Shown piece by piece: positions 1 to 9,912 of a DNA stretch of 64,000 nt. The DNA is taken from contig NZ_JRHH01000004.1 in the NCBI RefSeq assembly GCF_000757385.1, forward strand, positions 124,001 through 188,000. The letters are read 5' to 3'. The notes below the pieces were generated by a model. That model was not told the DNA's origin, ran no database searches, and saw only the letters and a list, made by a program, of their open reading frames with translations. Origin of the DNA: Flavobacterium aquatile LMG 4008 = ATCC 11947. GTDB taxonomy: Bacteria; Bacteroidota; Bacteroidia; Flavobacteriales; Flavobacteriaceae. Both the position numbers and the translations under genes were made by a program. Numbering within the stretch: position 1 is the stretch's first letter; every line of letters begins with the position of its first letter.

Positions 1-1060
1 ACTATCTTCTTTACATTCTTTAATCTTCTGTTTGTTTTCTAACCATTTTTATAAAACCTTCTTTTTTATACTTTTTGTAGAAAAAAAAGTGGGTAAATCA
101 TTGCATTTTTGTTACCAACAACTGCTTGCCAAAAGTTTTTTTATTAGAAATAATAATTTTCAAGAATTCGATACGTTTCATTTTCATTTTATGCAGTACA
201 GTTATTTAAGAGAATTATTTTTAGTACCAAAGGGTAAAAAAATTGTTTGTACGTTTTGGGGGTCTGATTTATTACGAACAAACGATATATTAAATTTCTA
301 TTTTGTTAAAAAAGCATTAAACAGAGCTACCATTATTACTTGTCAATCTGAAGAATTAAAAGAAATAATACTTTCAAAATTTGGCAGAAATCTAACTGAT
401 AAAATTCAAATAGTCTTATTTCCAGTTTATGAAAAAATTTACGATTTGATGGATTTGAATTATAATAATACAGAAGCAATTGATTTATTTAAATCAAGTT
501 ACAACTATTCAAAGGATAAAATAAACATATTAATTGGTCATAGCGGAAGTCCATCTAATAATCATTTGAAAATATTAAATTCACTAGAGAATTTAATAAA
601 TAAAGATAAAATTCATTTAATTATAAATCTTAACTATGCCATTACTGTAAATGAAAAAGAGGCTTATAAAAAAGAGCTAAGAGATGCCTTAAACAACACA
701 GGATGTTCTTATGTAATTTTAGAGAAATTCTTTGTGAACGAAGAGTTAGCAATATCAAGATTGGCTTCTGATATTTTTATTCATGCACCTATTTCAGATG
801 CATTAAGCGGTACAATGTTAGAATTATTATACGCGTCTAATATTGTAATAACAGGTTCTTGGTTACCTTATAAAACATACAGGAAAGCAAATTTAGATTA
901 TTTTGAAATATACGATTTTTTTGAACTTTCAGGAAAGCTCAATTTAATAATTGAAAATTTTTCTATTGAAAAAGAAATGGTATCAAAAAATAAGGACTCA
1001 ATTAGAGATTATTTTATTAGTGATAGAAATATTAAGAAATGGTCTCAAATTTTAAGTTAA
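1..1060 (+). CDS. GT56-like (WecF-type) glycosyltransferase, 5' end cut by window
   Basis: The reading frame is open from base 2, so the gene begins outside the window; the TTG at 32 is only the first possible start codon in view. The protein resembles the TDP-Fuc4NAc:lipid II transferase family (Glyco_transf_56). It has an HSGSPSNNHL stretch after a weakly conserved N-terminal half, and an acidic segment near DALSGTMLELLYAS that lines the donor site in related folds. It would add a sugar to a lipid-linked repeat unit at the inner membrane. It sits one base before the flippase gene, so it is probably cotranscribed. The family call is moderately sure; the sugar is unknown. Confidence 0.7.
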   Translation, partial: LSSLHSLIFCLFSNHFYKTFFFILFVEKKVGKSLHFCYQQLLAKSFFIRNNNFQEFDTFHFHFMQYSYLRELFLVPKGKKIVCTFWGSDLLRTNDILNFYFVKKALNRATIITCQSEELKEIILSKFGRNLTDKIQIVLFPVYEKIYDLMDLNYNNTEAIDLFKSSYNYSKDKINILIGHSGSPSNNHLKILNSLENLINKDKIHLIINLNYAITVNEKEAYKKELRDALNNTGCSYVILEKFFVNEELAISRLASDIFIHAPISDALSGTMLELLYASNIVITGSWLPYKTYRKANLDYFEIYDFFELSGKLNLIIENFSIEKEMVSKNKDSIRDYFISDRNIKKWSQILS

Positions 1061-1061
1061 A

Positions 1062-2489
1062 ATGAATTTAAAAAGTAAAGTAAAACAAGGGTTGAAATGG
1101 ACATTTGTTGACCAAGTGCTATCTCAAATTATTTTTTTAATTTTTGGAATTTTTCTAGCTAGAATTTTAACACCTTCAATGTTCGGAATTGTGGGTATGA
1201 TTACCATTTTTTCAAATTTTGCCATTCTTTTCATAGATTTAGGTTTTAGTGCGGCATTAATTCAAAAGAAAGAAGTTACACAGGCACATTATTCATCAGT
1301 ATTTTGGCTTAATTTGGTAATTGGTTTTTTAATGTATTTACTTTTCTATATAAGTGCACCTTTAATAAGTAAATTTTATAATCAACCAGAACTTATTATA
1401 CTGATTCGAATTATATGCTTGTCGTTTATTATTGCTTCATTTTCATCTGTTCAAGCAAATATTCTTATTAAAGAATTGCAATTCAAAAAGAAAGTCATTA
1501 TTAATTGGATTGCAATGCTAATTGGTTATGTAGTGGCTTTTATATTAGCTTATAAAGGTTATGGTGTTTGGGCTTTAGTAATAATGACATTAACAACTGC
1601 AATTTTAAATACTTTGCTATATTGGATAGCATCAAAATGGTTTCCACTATTTTTTTTTGAATGGAATAAAATAAAAGAATTGTCTAATTACGGATTGAAT
1701 TTTTTAGGAGATACGAGTGTTAATTATTGGTCGCGAAATTTTGATAACTTCATTATTGCAAAAGTATTAGGTAGTACAGATTTAGGAATATATTCAAGAG
1801 CATATTCTTTAATGCTATTACCATTGAGAAATATAACTACCATTGTAACCAAAGTTATGTTTCCAGCTTTTTCTCAAAAACAAGATGACATTGAGTTGCT
1901 TAAAAAATATTATTTGAACATTATTCAATACATAGCACTCATCACTTTTCCGTTAATGATAGGACTTTCATTAGTCTCTATGGAATTTGTTTTACTATTT
2001 TTTGGAAATAAATGGTCGGCTATGATACCGATACTCTCCATCTTAAGTGGATTAGGCGCAATTCAATCTATAGTTTCTTTAAATGGATTGATATACAATT
2101 CTTTGGGCAAAGTAAACATAGCATTTAAAGTTTCTATTTTTTCAAATATTGTACTAATAATTGCTTTTACGATAGGTGTAAATTACGGAATAATTGGAGT
2201 TTCATACAGTTACTTGATAGCAAGTGCTTTATTATTTATACCCATCTATAAAATGGCAATAAAACAATTAAACGTAACATTAAAAGAAGTATTTTTTGTT
2301 TTAAAAGGAGTTATAATAGCAACGTCAATTATGGCTATTATTTTATTTTTATTTAACAGTTTTTCTAATCTATCCCTACTTATTGGTTTTGTAGTAAAAA
2401 TAGCAATTGGATTTATTGTTTATTTTTCAGTATTAGTACTCTTAGAAAGAAAATTATTAATTAATTTAAAGAAGAAATTAAATTTCTAA
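1062..2489 (+). CDS. wzx: Wzx-type lipid-linked oligosaccharide flippase
   Basis: A 475-residue protein made almost entirely of hydrophobic segments, about 12-14 membrane helices. It opens with the amphipathic KSKVKQGLKWTFVDQV typical of the polysaccharide biosynthesis/MATE-like flippases (PF13440/PF01943). The family moves undecaprenyl-diphosphate-linked repeat units across the inner membrane. The conserved LARILTPSMFG segment lies near residue 35 and a SALIQKKEVT-type loop near residue 70. It starts one base after the preceding glycosyltransferase stop. Length and topology are normal for the family. The specific substrate cannot be read from sequence. Confidence 0.88.
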   Translation: MNLKSKVKQGLKWTFVDQVLSQIIFLIFGIFLARILTPSMFGIVGMITIFSNFAILFIDLGFSAALIQKKEVTQAHYSSVFWLNLVIGFLMYLLFYISAPLISKFYNQPELIILIRIICLSFIIASFSSVQANILIKELQFKKKVIINWIAMLIGYVVAFILAYKGYGVWALVIMTLTTAILNTLLYWIASKWFPLFFFEWNKIKELSNYGLNFLGDTSVNYWSRNFDNFIIAKVLGSTDLGIYSRAYSLMLLPLRNITTIVTKVMFPAFSQKQDDIELLKKYYLNIIQYIALITFPLMIGLSLVSMEFVLLFFGNKWSAMIPILSILSGLGAIQSIVSLNGLIYNSLGKVNIAFKVSIFSNIVLIIAFTIGVNYGIIGVSYSYLIASALLFIPIYKMAIKQLNVTLKEVFFVLKGVIIATSIMAIILFLFNSFSNLSLLIGFVVKIAIGFIVYFSVLVLLERKLLINLKKKLNF

Positions 2490-2498
2490 CTAAAAATA

Positions 2499-3146
2499 AT
2501 GATGAAAAAACTAAGAAAAATTTACGCTTCTAATATTCTAATGTTAAAGTTAGACAACCTAATTGTAAATCTAAAAACAAAAGGTAAAAGATTTAAAATG
2601 AGTCGTATTTTTTTGTTTGGAAATTGTGGATATTCTATTCATAAATCGGCTCGTATTAATTTAAATAATGGTCATATTGCAATTAATAGATTCATTACTA
2701 AAAAAGATCCTTTCATTGGAAACATTGAAATGTATCACAATTCAGAAATTAATGTTCAAAACACTTTTTTCATACACAGCGGTTGTGATGTGATGGTTTT
2801 TAATAATGCAAAGCTTAATTTAGGAAGTGGTTACATCAATAGATATTCAAAAATAAGGTGCTATTCCTCTATAACCATTGGTGAGAATGTTGCTATTTCG
2901 GAAAATTTTTCTATTTGGGATTCTGATGCTCATGCTATTTTGGGTAAAGAACATTTAAGTACACAACCCATTATTATTGGTAATAATGTCTGGATTGGAA
3001 CCAATGTTACAATTTTAAAAGGAGTAACTATAGGTGATGGTGCTATTATTGCAGCTGGTTCGGTGGTAACAAAAAATATTCCTGCACATACTTTGGCAAC
3101 TGGAATTCCTGCAAAAGTGATTAAAGAAAATGTTGAATGGAAATAG
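2499..3146 (+). CDS. Hexapeptide-repeat acyltransferase (maltose/xenobiotic type)
   Basis: A 215-residue protein whose second half is a left-handed beta-helix of hexapeptide repeats (IGNNVWIGTNVTILKGVTIG). It ends in the TGIPAKVIKEN signature of CoA-dependent sugar O- or N-acetyltransferases such as WcaF and Maa. The likely catalytic histidine is in WDSDAHAIL, around residue 148. The N-terminal 60 residues are basic and poorly conserved. The position between wzx and glycosyltransferases suggests it acetylates a residue of the repeat unit. Two ATGs are adjacent at 2499 and 2502, and either could be used. Confidence 0.82.
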   Translation: MMKKLRKIYASNILMLKLDNLIVNLKTKGKRFKMSRIFLFGNCGYSIHKSARINLNNGHIAINRFITKKDPFIGNIEMYHNSEINVQNTFFIHSGCDVMVFNNAKLNLGSGYINRYSKIRCYSSITIGENVAISENFSIWDSDAHAILGKEHLSTQPIIIGNNVWIGTNVTILKGVTIGDGAIIAAGSVVTKNIPAHTLATGIPAKVIKENVEWK

Positions 3147-3164
3147 TAAAAAAAAAATACTAAA

Positions 3165-4112
3165 ATGTTTTCAATAGTAATCCCATATTATAATAAAGCA
3201 GAATATATTCAAAGATGTATCGATTCTGTATTGAATCAATCGTTTGTTGATTATGAAATTATTATTATTAATGATGGTTCAACTGATGAAGGCTTGAATT
3301 TTTTATCAACTATAAATTCTGATAAAATAAGATTAATCACGCAAGAAAATAAAGGTGTTTCTGAAGCTAGAAATATGGGTATAAAAAATGCAAAAAAACA
3401 GTTCATTGCCTTTCTTGATGCCGATGATTGCTGGCATAATAACTATCTTGAAAGTGTGAAATACATAATTGATAAAGAAAAAAACGTTAAAATTATAGGC
3501 TCTAGTTATTCAAGGAAAAGCGATTTTTTAACCGCTAAATACAACAAAATAAATTATTTTAAATTCGATGACTATTTTAAAATTGCTATAAAAAACACCT
3601 ACTTTACATCTTCTTCAACAATTATTAAAGCTAGTTTTTTTGAGCAAAATAATGGTTTCAATCCGATGTTAAAAAGTGGCGAAGATAGCGACGTATGGTT
3701 TAGAGCAGTAGCAAGTGGTGGAAACGCATTTTACATACAAAACTCGTTGGTTTATTATTCAGATGAAGATGAAAATCAAACCACTAAAACTAAGCAGGAC
3801 TTAAAAAACACACTTGTTGGAAATGCAAATTATTTATATCAAGACATTTTAAAATTAAAAAACAATAAGAGCTTTACTAGGTTTGTAGCACTTTATATTT
3901 ATTTTAATTTGTATCCTTATTTTTTTGACAAACATTACAATAAAGAAGCTAAAATAGTTTTGAAACAAAATAAAATTTATTTCTTTTGGTTGCACTTAGT
4001 GTATTTGTTACCAATTTCATTAGGTATAAAACTGACAAAATCTAACAAGAATAACAACTTTATCCGATTGTATTTGAAATTTATAATTAGATATTTTTTG
4101 CGCTTGAAATGA
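3165..4112 (+). CDS. GT2-family glycosyltransferase
   Basis: The protein begins with the GT-A fold signature FSIVIPYYNKAEYIQRCIDS, followed by INDGSTD and the DXD-like metal site AFLDADD near residue 88. A later SGEDSDVWFRA holds the acidic ED motif expected near the acceptor site. Length (315 residues) is normal for single-domain GT2 enzymes of polysaccharide clusters. The C-terminal 60 residues are basic and hydrophobic, suggesting membrane association. The stop overlaps the next start by four bases (ATGA). Donor and acceptor sugars are not predictable. Confidence 0.88.
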   Translation: MFSIVIPYYNKAEYIQRCIDSVLNQSFVDYEIIIINDGSTDEGLNFLSTINSDKIRLITQENKGVSEARNMGIKNAKKQFIAFLDADDCWHNNYLESVKYIIDKEKNVKIIGSSYSRKSDFLTAKYNKINYFKFDDYFKIAIKNTYFTSSSTIIKASFFEQNNGFNPMLKSGEDSDVWFRAVASGGNAFYIQNSLVYYSDEDENQTTKTKQDLKNTLVGNANYLYQDILKLKNNKSFTRFVALYIYFNLYPYFFDKHYNKEAKIVLKQNKIYFFWLHLVYLLPISLGIKLTKSNKNNNFIRLYLKFIIRYFLRLK

Positions 4113-5179
4113 AAATAATTAGATTAACAACTTTTTTAGATTTTGGTGGAATTGAATCCAAAATGGCAAATTTATCTTCTCTTTCAGATGATAATGAATG
4201 GATATTTTGCTCAATTGGGAAAGGCGGAACTGCAGAAAAAAAAATAATCCAAAATAAAAAAGAAGTAATCTGTTTCAATTATTCGTTCAAAATCCCATCG
4301 ATAATTACCATTACAAAATTATATTTTTATTTAATAAAACAAAAGCCAGATGTATTTCATTCTGCTGGTTCTGAAGCAAATTTTCATGGTATAATTGCTG
4401 CTAAATTAGCCAAAGTACCAGTAATTATCGCTGAAGAAATTGGAATTCCTAGTCACAGTAAATTTGCGATAATTATTTTTAATTTTATTTACAAACTTTG
4501 TGATTTTGTTGTAGGAGAATCTCAAAGTGTAATTGATAACTTGAAACATGATTACTATGTAAATCATAATAAATTAAAAGTAATTTCAAATTTTGCGATT
4601 TTCAAAAACTACGAAACTGATTTAGTTCCAAATAATAATCTTGAATTCAAAATTGTAACTGTATCAAGATTGGAACCAGTCAAGAATATTGAGGGAATTA
4701 TAAAAGTTATTTATAAATTAAAAAATGAAAACTATAAAATAAAATATACAATTGTAGGTGACGGAAATTCGGTAGAAGTGTTAAAAGAGTTGTTAAATAG
4801 ACTAAAACTCGAAAATGAAATAGAGTTTGTTGGTTTTCAAGAAGATACTCAAAAGTATTATTTAAATTCAGACGTATACATTTTAAATTCTTTTTCAGAA
4901 GGATTTTCAAACTCCTTACTTGAGGCAATGTATTTAAAGAGAATGTGTATTACTACAAATGTTGGAGCTGCTACTGAAATGATTCAAAATGACATTAATG
5001 GCTGGATAATTCAAGTTAATGATGAAAATGAGTTATATCAAAAAATAAAAAAATGCATTGAAATTAATTCTGAAACCAGAAAAAGTATAGAGGATAATGC
5101 AAAAAGTACGGTTGTCGATAATTTTTCATTGCAAAATCACATCAATAAATTAATGCAACTATACAAAACTAAATTATGA
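4109..5179 (+). CDS. GT4-family glycosyltransferase
   Basis: A GT-B enzyme of 356 residues. The N-terminal half has DFGGIESKMANLSS, where the glycine pair binds donor phosphate. The C-terminal half has VSRLEPVKN and the EX7E motif in SEGFSNSLLEAMYLKR near residue 268. Both ends overlap neighbours by four bases, the ATGA arrangement of translational coupling. It is probably a retaining glycosyltransferase assembling the repeat unit on the cytoplasmic face. It pairs with the next gene, which has the same architecture and may be a diverged duplicate. Confidence 0.87.
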   Translation: MKIIRLTTFLDFGGIESKMANLSSLSDDNEWIFCSIGKGGTAEKKIIQNKKEVICFNYSFKIPSIITITKLYFYLIKQKPDVFHSAGSEANFHGIIAAKLAKVPVIIAEEIGIPSHSKFAIIIFNFIYKLCDFVVGESQSVIDNLKHDYYVNHNKLKVISNFAIFKNYETDLVPNNNLEFKIVTVSRLEPVKNIEGIIKVIYKLKNENYKIKYTIVGDGNSVEVLKELLNRLKLENEIEFVGFQEDTQKYYLNSDVYILNSFSEGFSNSLLEAMYLKRMCITTNVGAATEMIQNDINGWIIQVNDENELYQKIKKCIEINSETRKSIEDNAKSTVVDNFSLQNHINKLMQLYKTKL

Positions 5180-6288
5180 TTAGAGTGCTAAATATTCTTG
5201 ATACAATAAATTCTGGTGGTGTAGAAAGAAGACGTCTATCATTGGCAAAGTACTTAGATAAATCAAAGTTTGAATTAAAAATTATATGCACTAATGCTGT
5301 TGGAGATTTTCCAAAAGAGTTTGAAAAATATGGTGTTGAAATTTTCGAAATTGGAAATTTAAAATCGATTTTTGATTATAAACAACATCTTAAAGTAATT
5401 AAAATAATTAACGAATTTAGACCTCACATTGTACATGGAGCTGTATTTGAAGGAGTTACTATGGCAGCTGTAGGTGGATTTTATAAACAAGTTCCAATAA
5501 TAATTTTAGAAGAAACCTCAGATCCGCAAAATAGAAGCTGGAAAGGTAATTTATTAATGAAGTTATTGTGTTTAACTGCTGATAAAGTTGTAGGTGTTTC
5601 ACCATCTGCTACAAATTATTTATTAAATAAAATAAAAATAGATCCTAACAAAGTAATTCTCATAAATAATGGTGTTGCTTTACCAAAAAATAATGATGAT
5701 GAAAAAATAAAAAAGTTAAAAGACTCATTAAATATTAAGAGTGATGAGATAATAATTGGGTCAGTTGGAAGAATGGATTCTGATGAAACAAAAAGGTTCT
5801 CTGATTTGATAAAAGCATTTGCAATTTTAAACAATAATGATTTTTTTGTTAAGTTATTGTTGGTTGGTGATGGAAGAGAAAAAAAGAACTATGAGTCGCT
5901 GGTAACATCTTTATCGTTAGAAGATAAAGTGATTTTTACAGGGTATCAAAGTGATGTTGATTCTTATTATTCCATTATGGATGTTTTTTCATTGGTTTCT
6001 TCACATGAATCTTTTGGTTTAGTTTTAGCAGAAGCTATGTTGCATAAAATCCCAATAGTAGCAACAAGAGTAGGAGGTATGCAATATATAGTTGATGATG
6101 AAAAAACTGGCTTCTTGGTCAATAAATATGATGTTGATACAATAGCAATTAAATTAAAGGTCTTGTGTGAAGATAAAAAAATGAGGTTAAATTTTGGAGA
6201 AATGGGTTTTGAAAAAGCTTTCAACTATTATACTGAGGAACATTATGTAACTAACATTCAAAATTTATATCTTTCGTTGATAAAATAG
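5176..6288 (+). CDS. GT4-family glycosyltransferase
   Basis: A 370-residue GT-B protein with NSGGVERRRLSLAKYL at the N-terminus, GSVGRMDSDETKR at the domain linker and the EX7E motif in SSHESFGLVLAEAM near residue 280. It is similar in layout to the gene before it and is translationally coupled to it by a four-base overlap. About 260 bases of noncoding DNA follow, so this may be the last gene of the first transcription block. Exact sugar specificity is unknown. Confidence 0.87.
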   Translation: MIRVLNILDTINSGGVERRRLSLAKYLDKSKFELKIICTNAVGDFPKEFEKYGVEIFEIGNLKSIFDYKQHLKVIKIINEFRPHIVHGAVFEGVTMAAVGGFYKQVPIIILEETSDPQNRSWKGNLLMKLLCLTADKVVGVSPSATNYLLNKIKIDPNKVILINNGVALPKNNDDEKIKKLKDSLNIKSDEIIIGSVGRMDSDETKRFSDLIKAFAILNNNDFFVKLLLVGDGREKKNYESLVTSLSLEDKVIFTGYQSDVDSYYSIMDVFSLVSSHESFGLVLAEAMLHKIPIVATRVGGMQYIVDDEKTGFLVNKYDVDTIAIKLKVLCEDKKMRLNFGEMGFEKAFNYYTEEHYVTNIQNLYLSLIK

Positions 6289-6397
6289 AAAGTTATCAAA
6301 TTATTATTATTTTAATTACAATCACCAATCACAGTTTTATATTTTATTTTTGATGAAATAATTTGTTTAAAACATGACAAACAATTTATAATTCATT

Positions 6398-6541
6398 ATG
6401 AAAACCCCTCAAATTTCATTAAATGCAAACTTTTGTTATTTATGTTCATTTTTAATTAGTTTACATTCTATTGTATTTCAAATAGTTGAAAATTTTTTTA
6501 AAATTAAGGAGTACAAGAATTTTAATGACAGCGATATTTAA
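6398..6541 (+). CDS. Possible small hydrophobic protein (47 residues)
   Basis: An ATG-started frame of 47 codons fills most of the gap before the acyltransferase and stops five bases before its ATG. The translation begins MKTPQISLNANFCYLC and contains one hydrophobic stretch of about 20 residues that could be a membrane helix. No recognisable family and no clear ribosome-binding site were seen. The spacing to the next gene would fit translational coupling, but in AT-rich DNA a frame of this length can arise by chance. Confidence 0.2.
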   Translation: MKTPQISLNANFCYLCSFLISLHSIVFQIVENFFKIKEYKNFNDSDI

Positions 6542-6546
6542 GCCAA

Positions 6547-7656
6547 ATGAACGATAAAATTTATCTTCCTGGTTTAAATGGTATAAGAGCAATCGCAGCG
6601 CTTTCTGTAGCTTTTAGTCATATAAATAACAGATTTGATTATTATAATTTACCTAAAAGCGAATTATTAGATTTAGCTAACTTTGGGGTAACAATATTTT
6701 TTACATTAAGTGGTTTTTTGATAACTTATTTACTCCTAGTAGAGCTCCAAAAAACAGCTACAATTGATGTTAGAAAATTCTACATGAGAAGAATATTGCG
6801 AATTTGGCCACTTTATTTTGTTTATCTCCTTATTGTTTTGATAATAAATGGTATCGATTCATTACAATGGCCCATACTTTTTTATATTTTTATGCTCCCA
6901 AATCTAAGAAATTCATTTGCAGCAATTACCAATGTAACAGTGGGAAGTCATAATTTGACTTATATGGTGGGACATTATTGGTCACTTGGCGTTGAAGAAC
7001 AATTTTATTCTTTTTGGCCTTGGATTATAAAAAGAGTAAAAAATTTATTGCAATTTTTAATTTTTTTTCCAATTGTTTATGTAGTTATCAAACTACTTTT
7101 AAGATTGACTCACGCTCCTCTTGGTATAGTAACCTTTTTTAATTATACACGATTTGGATGTCTAGCAATTGGAGCTTTGGGCGCTTATCTTTATTTCAAT
7201 AAAAGTTCAAAATTAAAGTATTGGTTTACAAAAAAAACAGTAGAAATTTGTGCATGGATACTTTTGTTAATAGTAGCAATAAATAAATTCCACATTACTT
7301 CTTTAATTGATCATGAGTTAATTGCAATGGGAACATTGGTCTTAATAATAAATCAAATAAATAACCCAAAAAGATTAATTTCTCTAGAGTACAAGCTCTT
7401 TGATTATTTAGGTAAAATATCTTTTGGCTTGTATGTTTATAATCCATTAATAATTTATTTAATGGCTTTTGTCATTAATCCAATGGGAATTAAAAATGAT
7501 TTAGTAAAAAAAGCAGTGATTTATATACTGGTGGTTGGAGCGATAATTATCGTTTCTCATATTTCTTATCATTACTTTGAAAAAAGATTTTTGAAAATCA
7601 AATATAAATATACCACAATAAAAAGCGCAGCTAGCCAAGAAGAAGCAAACAGCTAA
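6547..7656 (+). CDS. Acyltransferase-3 family (OafA/YrhL-like) membrane protein
   Basis: A multi-pass membrane protein of 369 residues with the family hallmarks. LPGLNGIRAIAALSVAFSHI carries the active-site histidine, VTIFFTLSGFLITYLL follows, then the RRILRIWPLYF motif and HYWSLGVEEQFYSFWP. These enzymes transfer acetyl or other acyl groups to extracytoplasmic sugars, often O-antigen residues. It starts a new run of closely packed genes after a roughly 260-base gap. A second acyltransferase-3 gene lies 3 kb downstream. Confidence 0.88.
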   Translation: MNDKIYLPGLNGIRAIAALSVAFSHINNRFDYYNLPKSELLDLANFGVTIFFTLSGFLITYLLLVELQKTATIDVRKFYMRRILRIWPLYFVYLLIVLIINGIDSLQWPILFYIFMLPNLRNSFAAITNVTVGSHNLTYMVGHYWSLGVEEQFYSFWPWIIKRVKNLLQFLIFFPIVYVVIKLLLRLTHAPLGIVTFFNYTRFGCLAIGALGAYLYFNKSSKLKYWFTKKTVEICAWILLLIVAINKFHITSLIDHELIAMGTLVLIINQINNPKRLISLEYKLFDYLGKISFGLYVYNPLIIYLMAFVINPMGIKNDLVKKAVIYILVVGAIIIVSHISYHYFEKRFLKIKYKYTTIKSAASQEEANS

Positions 7657-7657
7657 A

Positions 7658-8848
7658 ATGAAAAATATACTTTTTATAACATGGGATGGTCCACAAACAA
7701 GTTACATGGAAGGCTTGTTTCTGCCTATTTTTAATCAAATTCAGAAGCAAAGTAGTTATCGCTTTCACATCATACAGTTTACTTGGGGAACAAAAGATCG
7801 AATTGCAATTACTCAAAAAAAAGCAACCGAATCAAATGTAATTTATACTTCTAAAAAAATATATAGAAAACCAAATGCCATTATTGGTACTATGTATACC
7901 ATTTTAATAAATGTTGTTTTTTTAGAAAAGTACATTAAAGAGAATGCAATAGATATAGTAATGCCCAGAAGTACGATGCCATCAATTATGATAAACCGAT
8001 TGAAAAAAACAACGTACAAAATTTTATTTGATGCTGATGGGTTACCAATTGAAGAGCGTATAGATTTTTCTGGTTTAAAGAAAAAAAGTTTGCTGTATCA
8101 CTTTTTAAAGAAAGAAGAAACTTTAATGTTGACAAATGCAGACACAGTAATTACTCGTTCTAAAAAAGCCATTAAATTTCATTTAGAAACAATTGGAGCT
8201 AGCAATCGCGATAAATTTTTTGTAGTAGTTAATGGTAGAGATGTCAACTTTTTTAAAGCTAATGTTATTGATAGTGATATAATCAGAAAGGAACTTAATA
8301 TATTAACTGACACGAAAGTATTTATTTATTGCGGTTCTCTTGGACCTCAATATGGATGGGAAACAATGATAAAAATTTTTAAAAGATATTTACAAATAAA
8401 TCATAATGCAATTTTTTTAATTTTGACAGCTAATACAGAATTTGCTATGAAAAGAATTCCTCATTATTTACAACAGCATATTATTTTAAAGTCTTGTCCT
8501 TTTGAAAATATTACTAAATATTTATCTATTGGTGATGTTGCATTTGCAATTAGAGATGCTAAACCAAGTATGCAAGGTGTAGCACCAATAAAATTAGGAG
8601 AATATTTGTTAATGGGAATTCCAACAATCGCCTCATCTGGAATTGGTGATTCTGATACTATTTTATCAGATAAGTCGTTTTGCTTTTTATCGGAATATAA
8701 AACTACAGATATTATTGAAAAAGCAATGTATTTCATCAATCAAACTTCCGAGATGAATCGTGAAGAGATAAGAGAATTTGGTAAATGTAATTTCTCCATT
8801 GAGAGTAGTTTTACCAGTTACATAAAAGCTTTAAACCACTGCTCATGA
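7658..8848 (+). CDS. GT-B glycosyltransferase (GT4-like)
   Basis: A 396-residue GT-B protein. The N-terminus ITWDGPQTSYMEGLFLPIF resembles the donor-loop entry of WbuB-like and GT4 enzymes. The C-terminal domain has YCGSLGPQYGWE and the PIKLGEYLLMGIPTIASSG segment that aligns with the EX7E region, although the classical first glutamate is not obvious. Only one base separates it from the acyltransferase before it, and it overlaps the next glycosyltransferase by four bases. It most likely adds one sugar of the repeat unit. Confidence 0.8.
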   Translation: MKNILFITWDGPQTSYMEGLFLPIFNQIQKQSSYRFHIIQFTWGTKDRIAITQKKATESNVIYTSKKIYRKPNAIIGTMYTILINVVFLEKYIKENAIDIVMPRSTMPSIMINRLKKTTYKILFDADGLPIEERIDFSGLKKKSLLYHFLKKEETLMLTNADTVITRSKKAIKFHLETIGASNRDKFFVVVNGRDVNFFKANVIDSDIIRKELNILTDTKVFIYCGSLGPQYGWETMIKIFKRYLQINHNAIFLILTANTEFAMKRIPHYLQQHIILKSCPFENITKYLSIGDVAFAIRDAKPSMQGVAPIKLGEYLLMGIPTIASSGIGDSDTILSDKSFCFLSEYKTTDIIEKAMYFINQTSEMNREEIREFGKCNFSIESSFTSYIKALNHCS

Positions 8849-9912
8849 AAATACTTTATCTAACAAAGTATAGTAGAAACGGTGCTAGCAGTCGACTTAG
8901 AAGTTATCAATATTTTCCTCTTTTGAAAGAGAAAGGCTTGAATGTAATCGTTAAGCCTTTTTTCGATGAAGATTATTTAATTCAATTATATTCAAAAAAA
9001 AAGATATCAAAATTAAAGATATCAAAATTTTATTTTAGAAGATTATATGCCCTTTTAAGTATTTTTAAGTATGATAGAGTAGTTATAGAAAAAGAATTAT
9101 TTCCTTATTTTTTTAGCTGGTTTGAGAAAATATTATTTTTACTAAATGTTAAATATATTGTCGATTATGATGATGCTATTTTTCATAATTACGACATGAG
9201 TAATTCAAAGCTAATTCATTTTTTTTTTAAAAATAAAATTGGAAATGTAATGAAATATAGTTCTTGTGTTTTGGCAGGAAATGACTACTTGGCTAAAAAG
9301 GCCAGACAATCTGGAGCCAATACAGTTGTTATTTTTCCGACGGTCATAGACATAAAAAATTATAAAATTAAAGAAAACGTCACTTTAAATGAAACTGTCA
9401 TAATTGGCTGGATAGGTTCACCTTCTACGTTTAAATATGTAAAAAATATTGCACATATTCTCTCCAAGTTACAAGAGAAAAATCCTTTTGAACTTCACAT
9501 TATTGGAGCTAATGAAAATATAGCTTTTAAAGGTAAAACAATATTCCCAAAATGGTCAGAAGATACAGAAATAGAGCAACTCTCGAAGATGGATATTGGT
9601 ATTATGCCTCTAGAAAATACACCTTGGGAATTGGGAAAGTGTTCCTACAAATTAATTCAATATATGGGTGTTGGCTTACCGGTTGTGGCTTCTTCAATTG
9701 GAATGAATAAGGAGGTTATTGAGCATGGAATCAATGGTTTTTTGGTAAACAATGATCAAGAGTGGATTGATAAATTGAGTATTTTAATTAGTGATTCTAC
9801 TTTAAGAAAACATTTTGGAGTATACGGTAGACAAAAAGTAGAACGAGAGTATTCTTTAAATAATAATATAAAAAAATTAATACCCATTTTGCTAAATGTC
9901 AGACCAAAATAA
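8845..9912 (+). CDS. GT-B glycosyltransferase (GT4-like)
   Basis: A 355-residue protein starting KILYLTKYSRNGASSRLRSY, where the GASSR loop is typical of a subgroup of GT4-type enzymes in Bacteroidota capsule clusters. The C-terminal domain has GWIGSPSTFKYVKN and the segment ELGKCSYKLIQYMGVGLPVV, which occupies the nucleotide-binding position. It is coupled to the previous gene by an ATGA overlap. Its last 17 bases overlap the start of the next gene. The sugar donor is unknown. Confidence 0.82.
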   Translation: MKILYLTKYSRNGASSRLRSYQYFPLLKEKGLNVIVKPFFDEDYLIQLYSKKKISKLKISKFYFRRLYALLSIFKYDRVVIEKELFPYFFSWFEKILFLLNVKYIVDYDDAIFHNYDMSNSKLIHFFFKNKIGNVMKYSSCVLAGNDYLAKKARQSGANTVVIFPTVIDIKNYKIKENVTLNETVIIGWIGSPSTFKYVKNIAHILSKLQEKNPFELHIIGANENIAFKGKTIFPKWSEDTEIEQLSKMDIGIMPLENTPWELGKCSYKLIQYMGVGLPVVASSIGMNKEVIEHGINGFLVNNDQEWIDKLSILISDSTLRKHFGVYGRQKVEREYSLNNNIKKLIPILLNVRPK

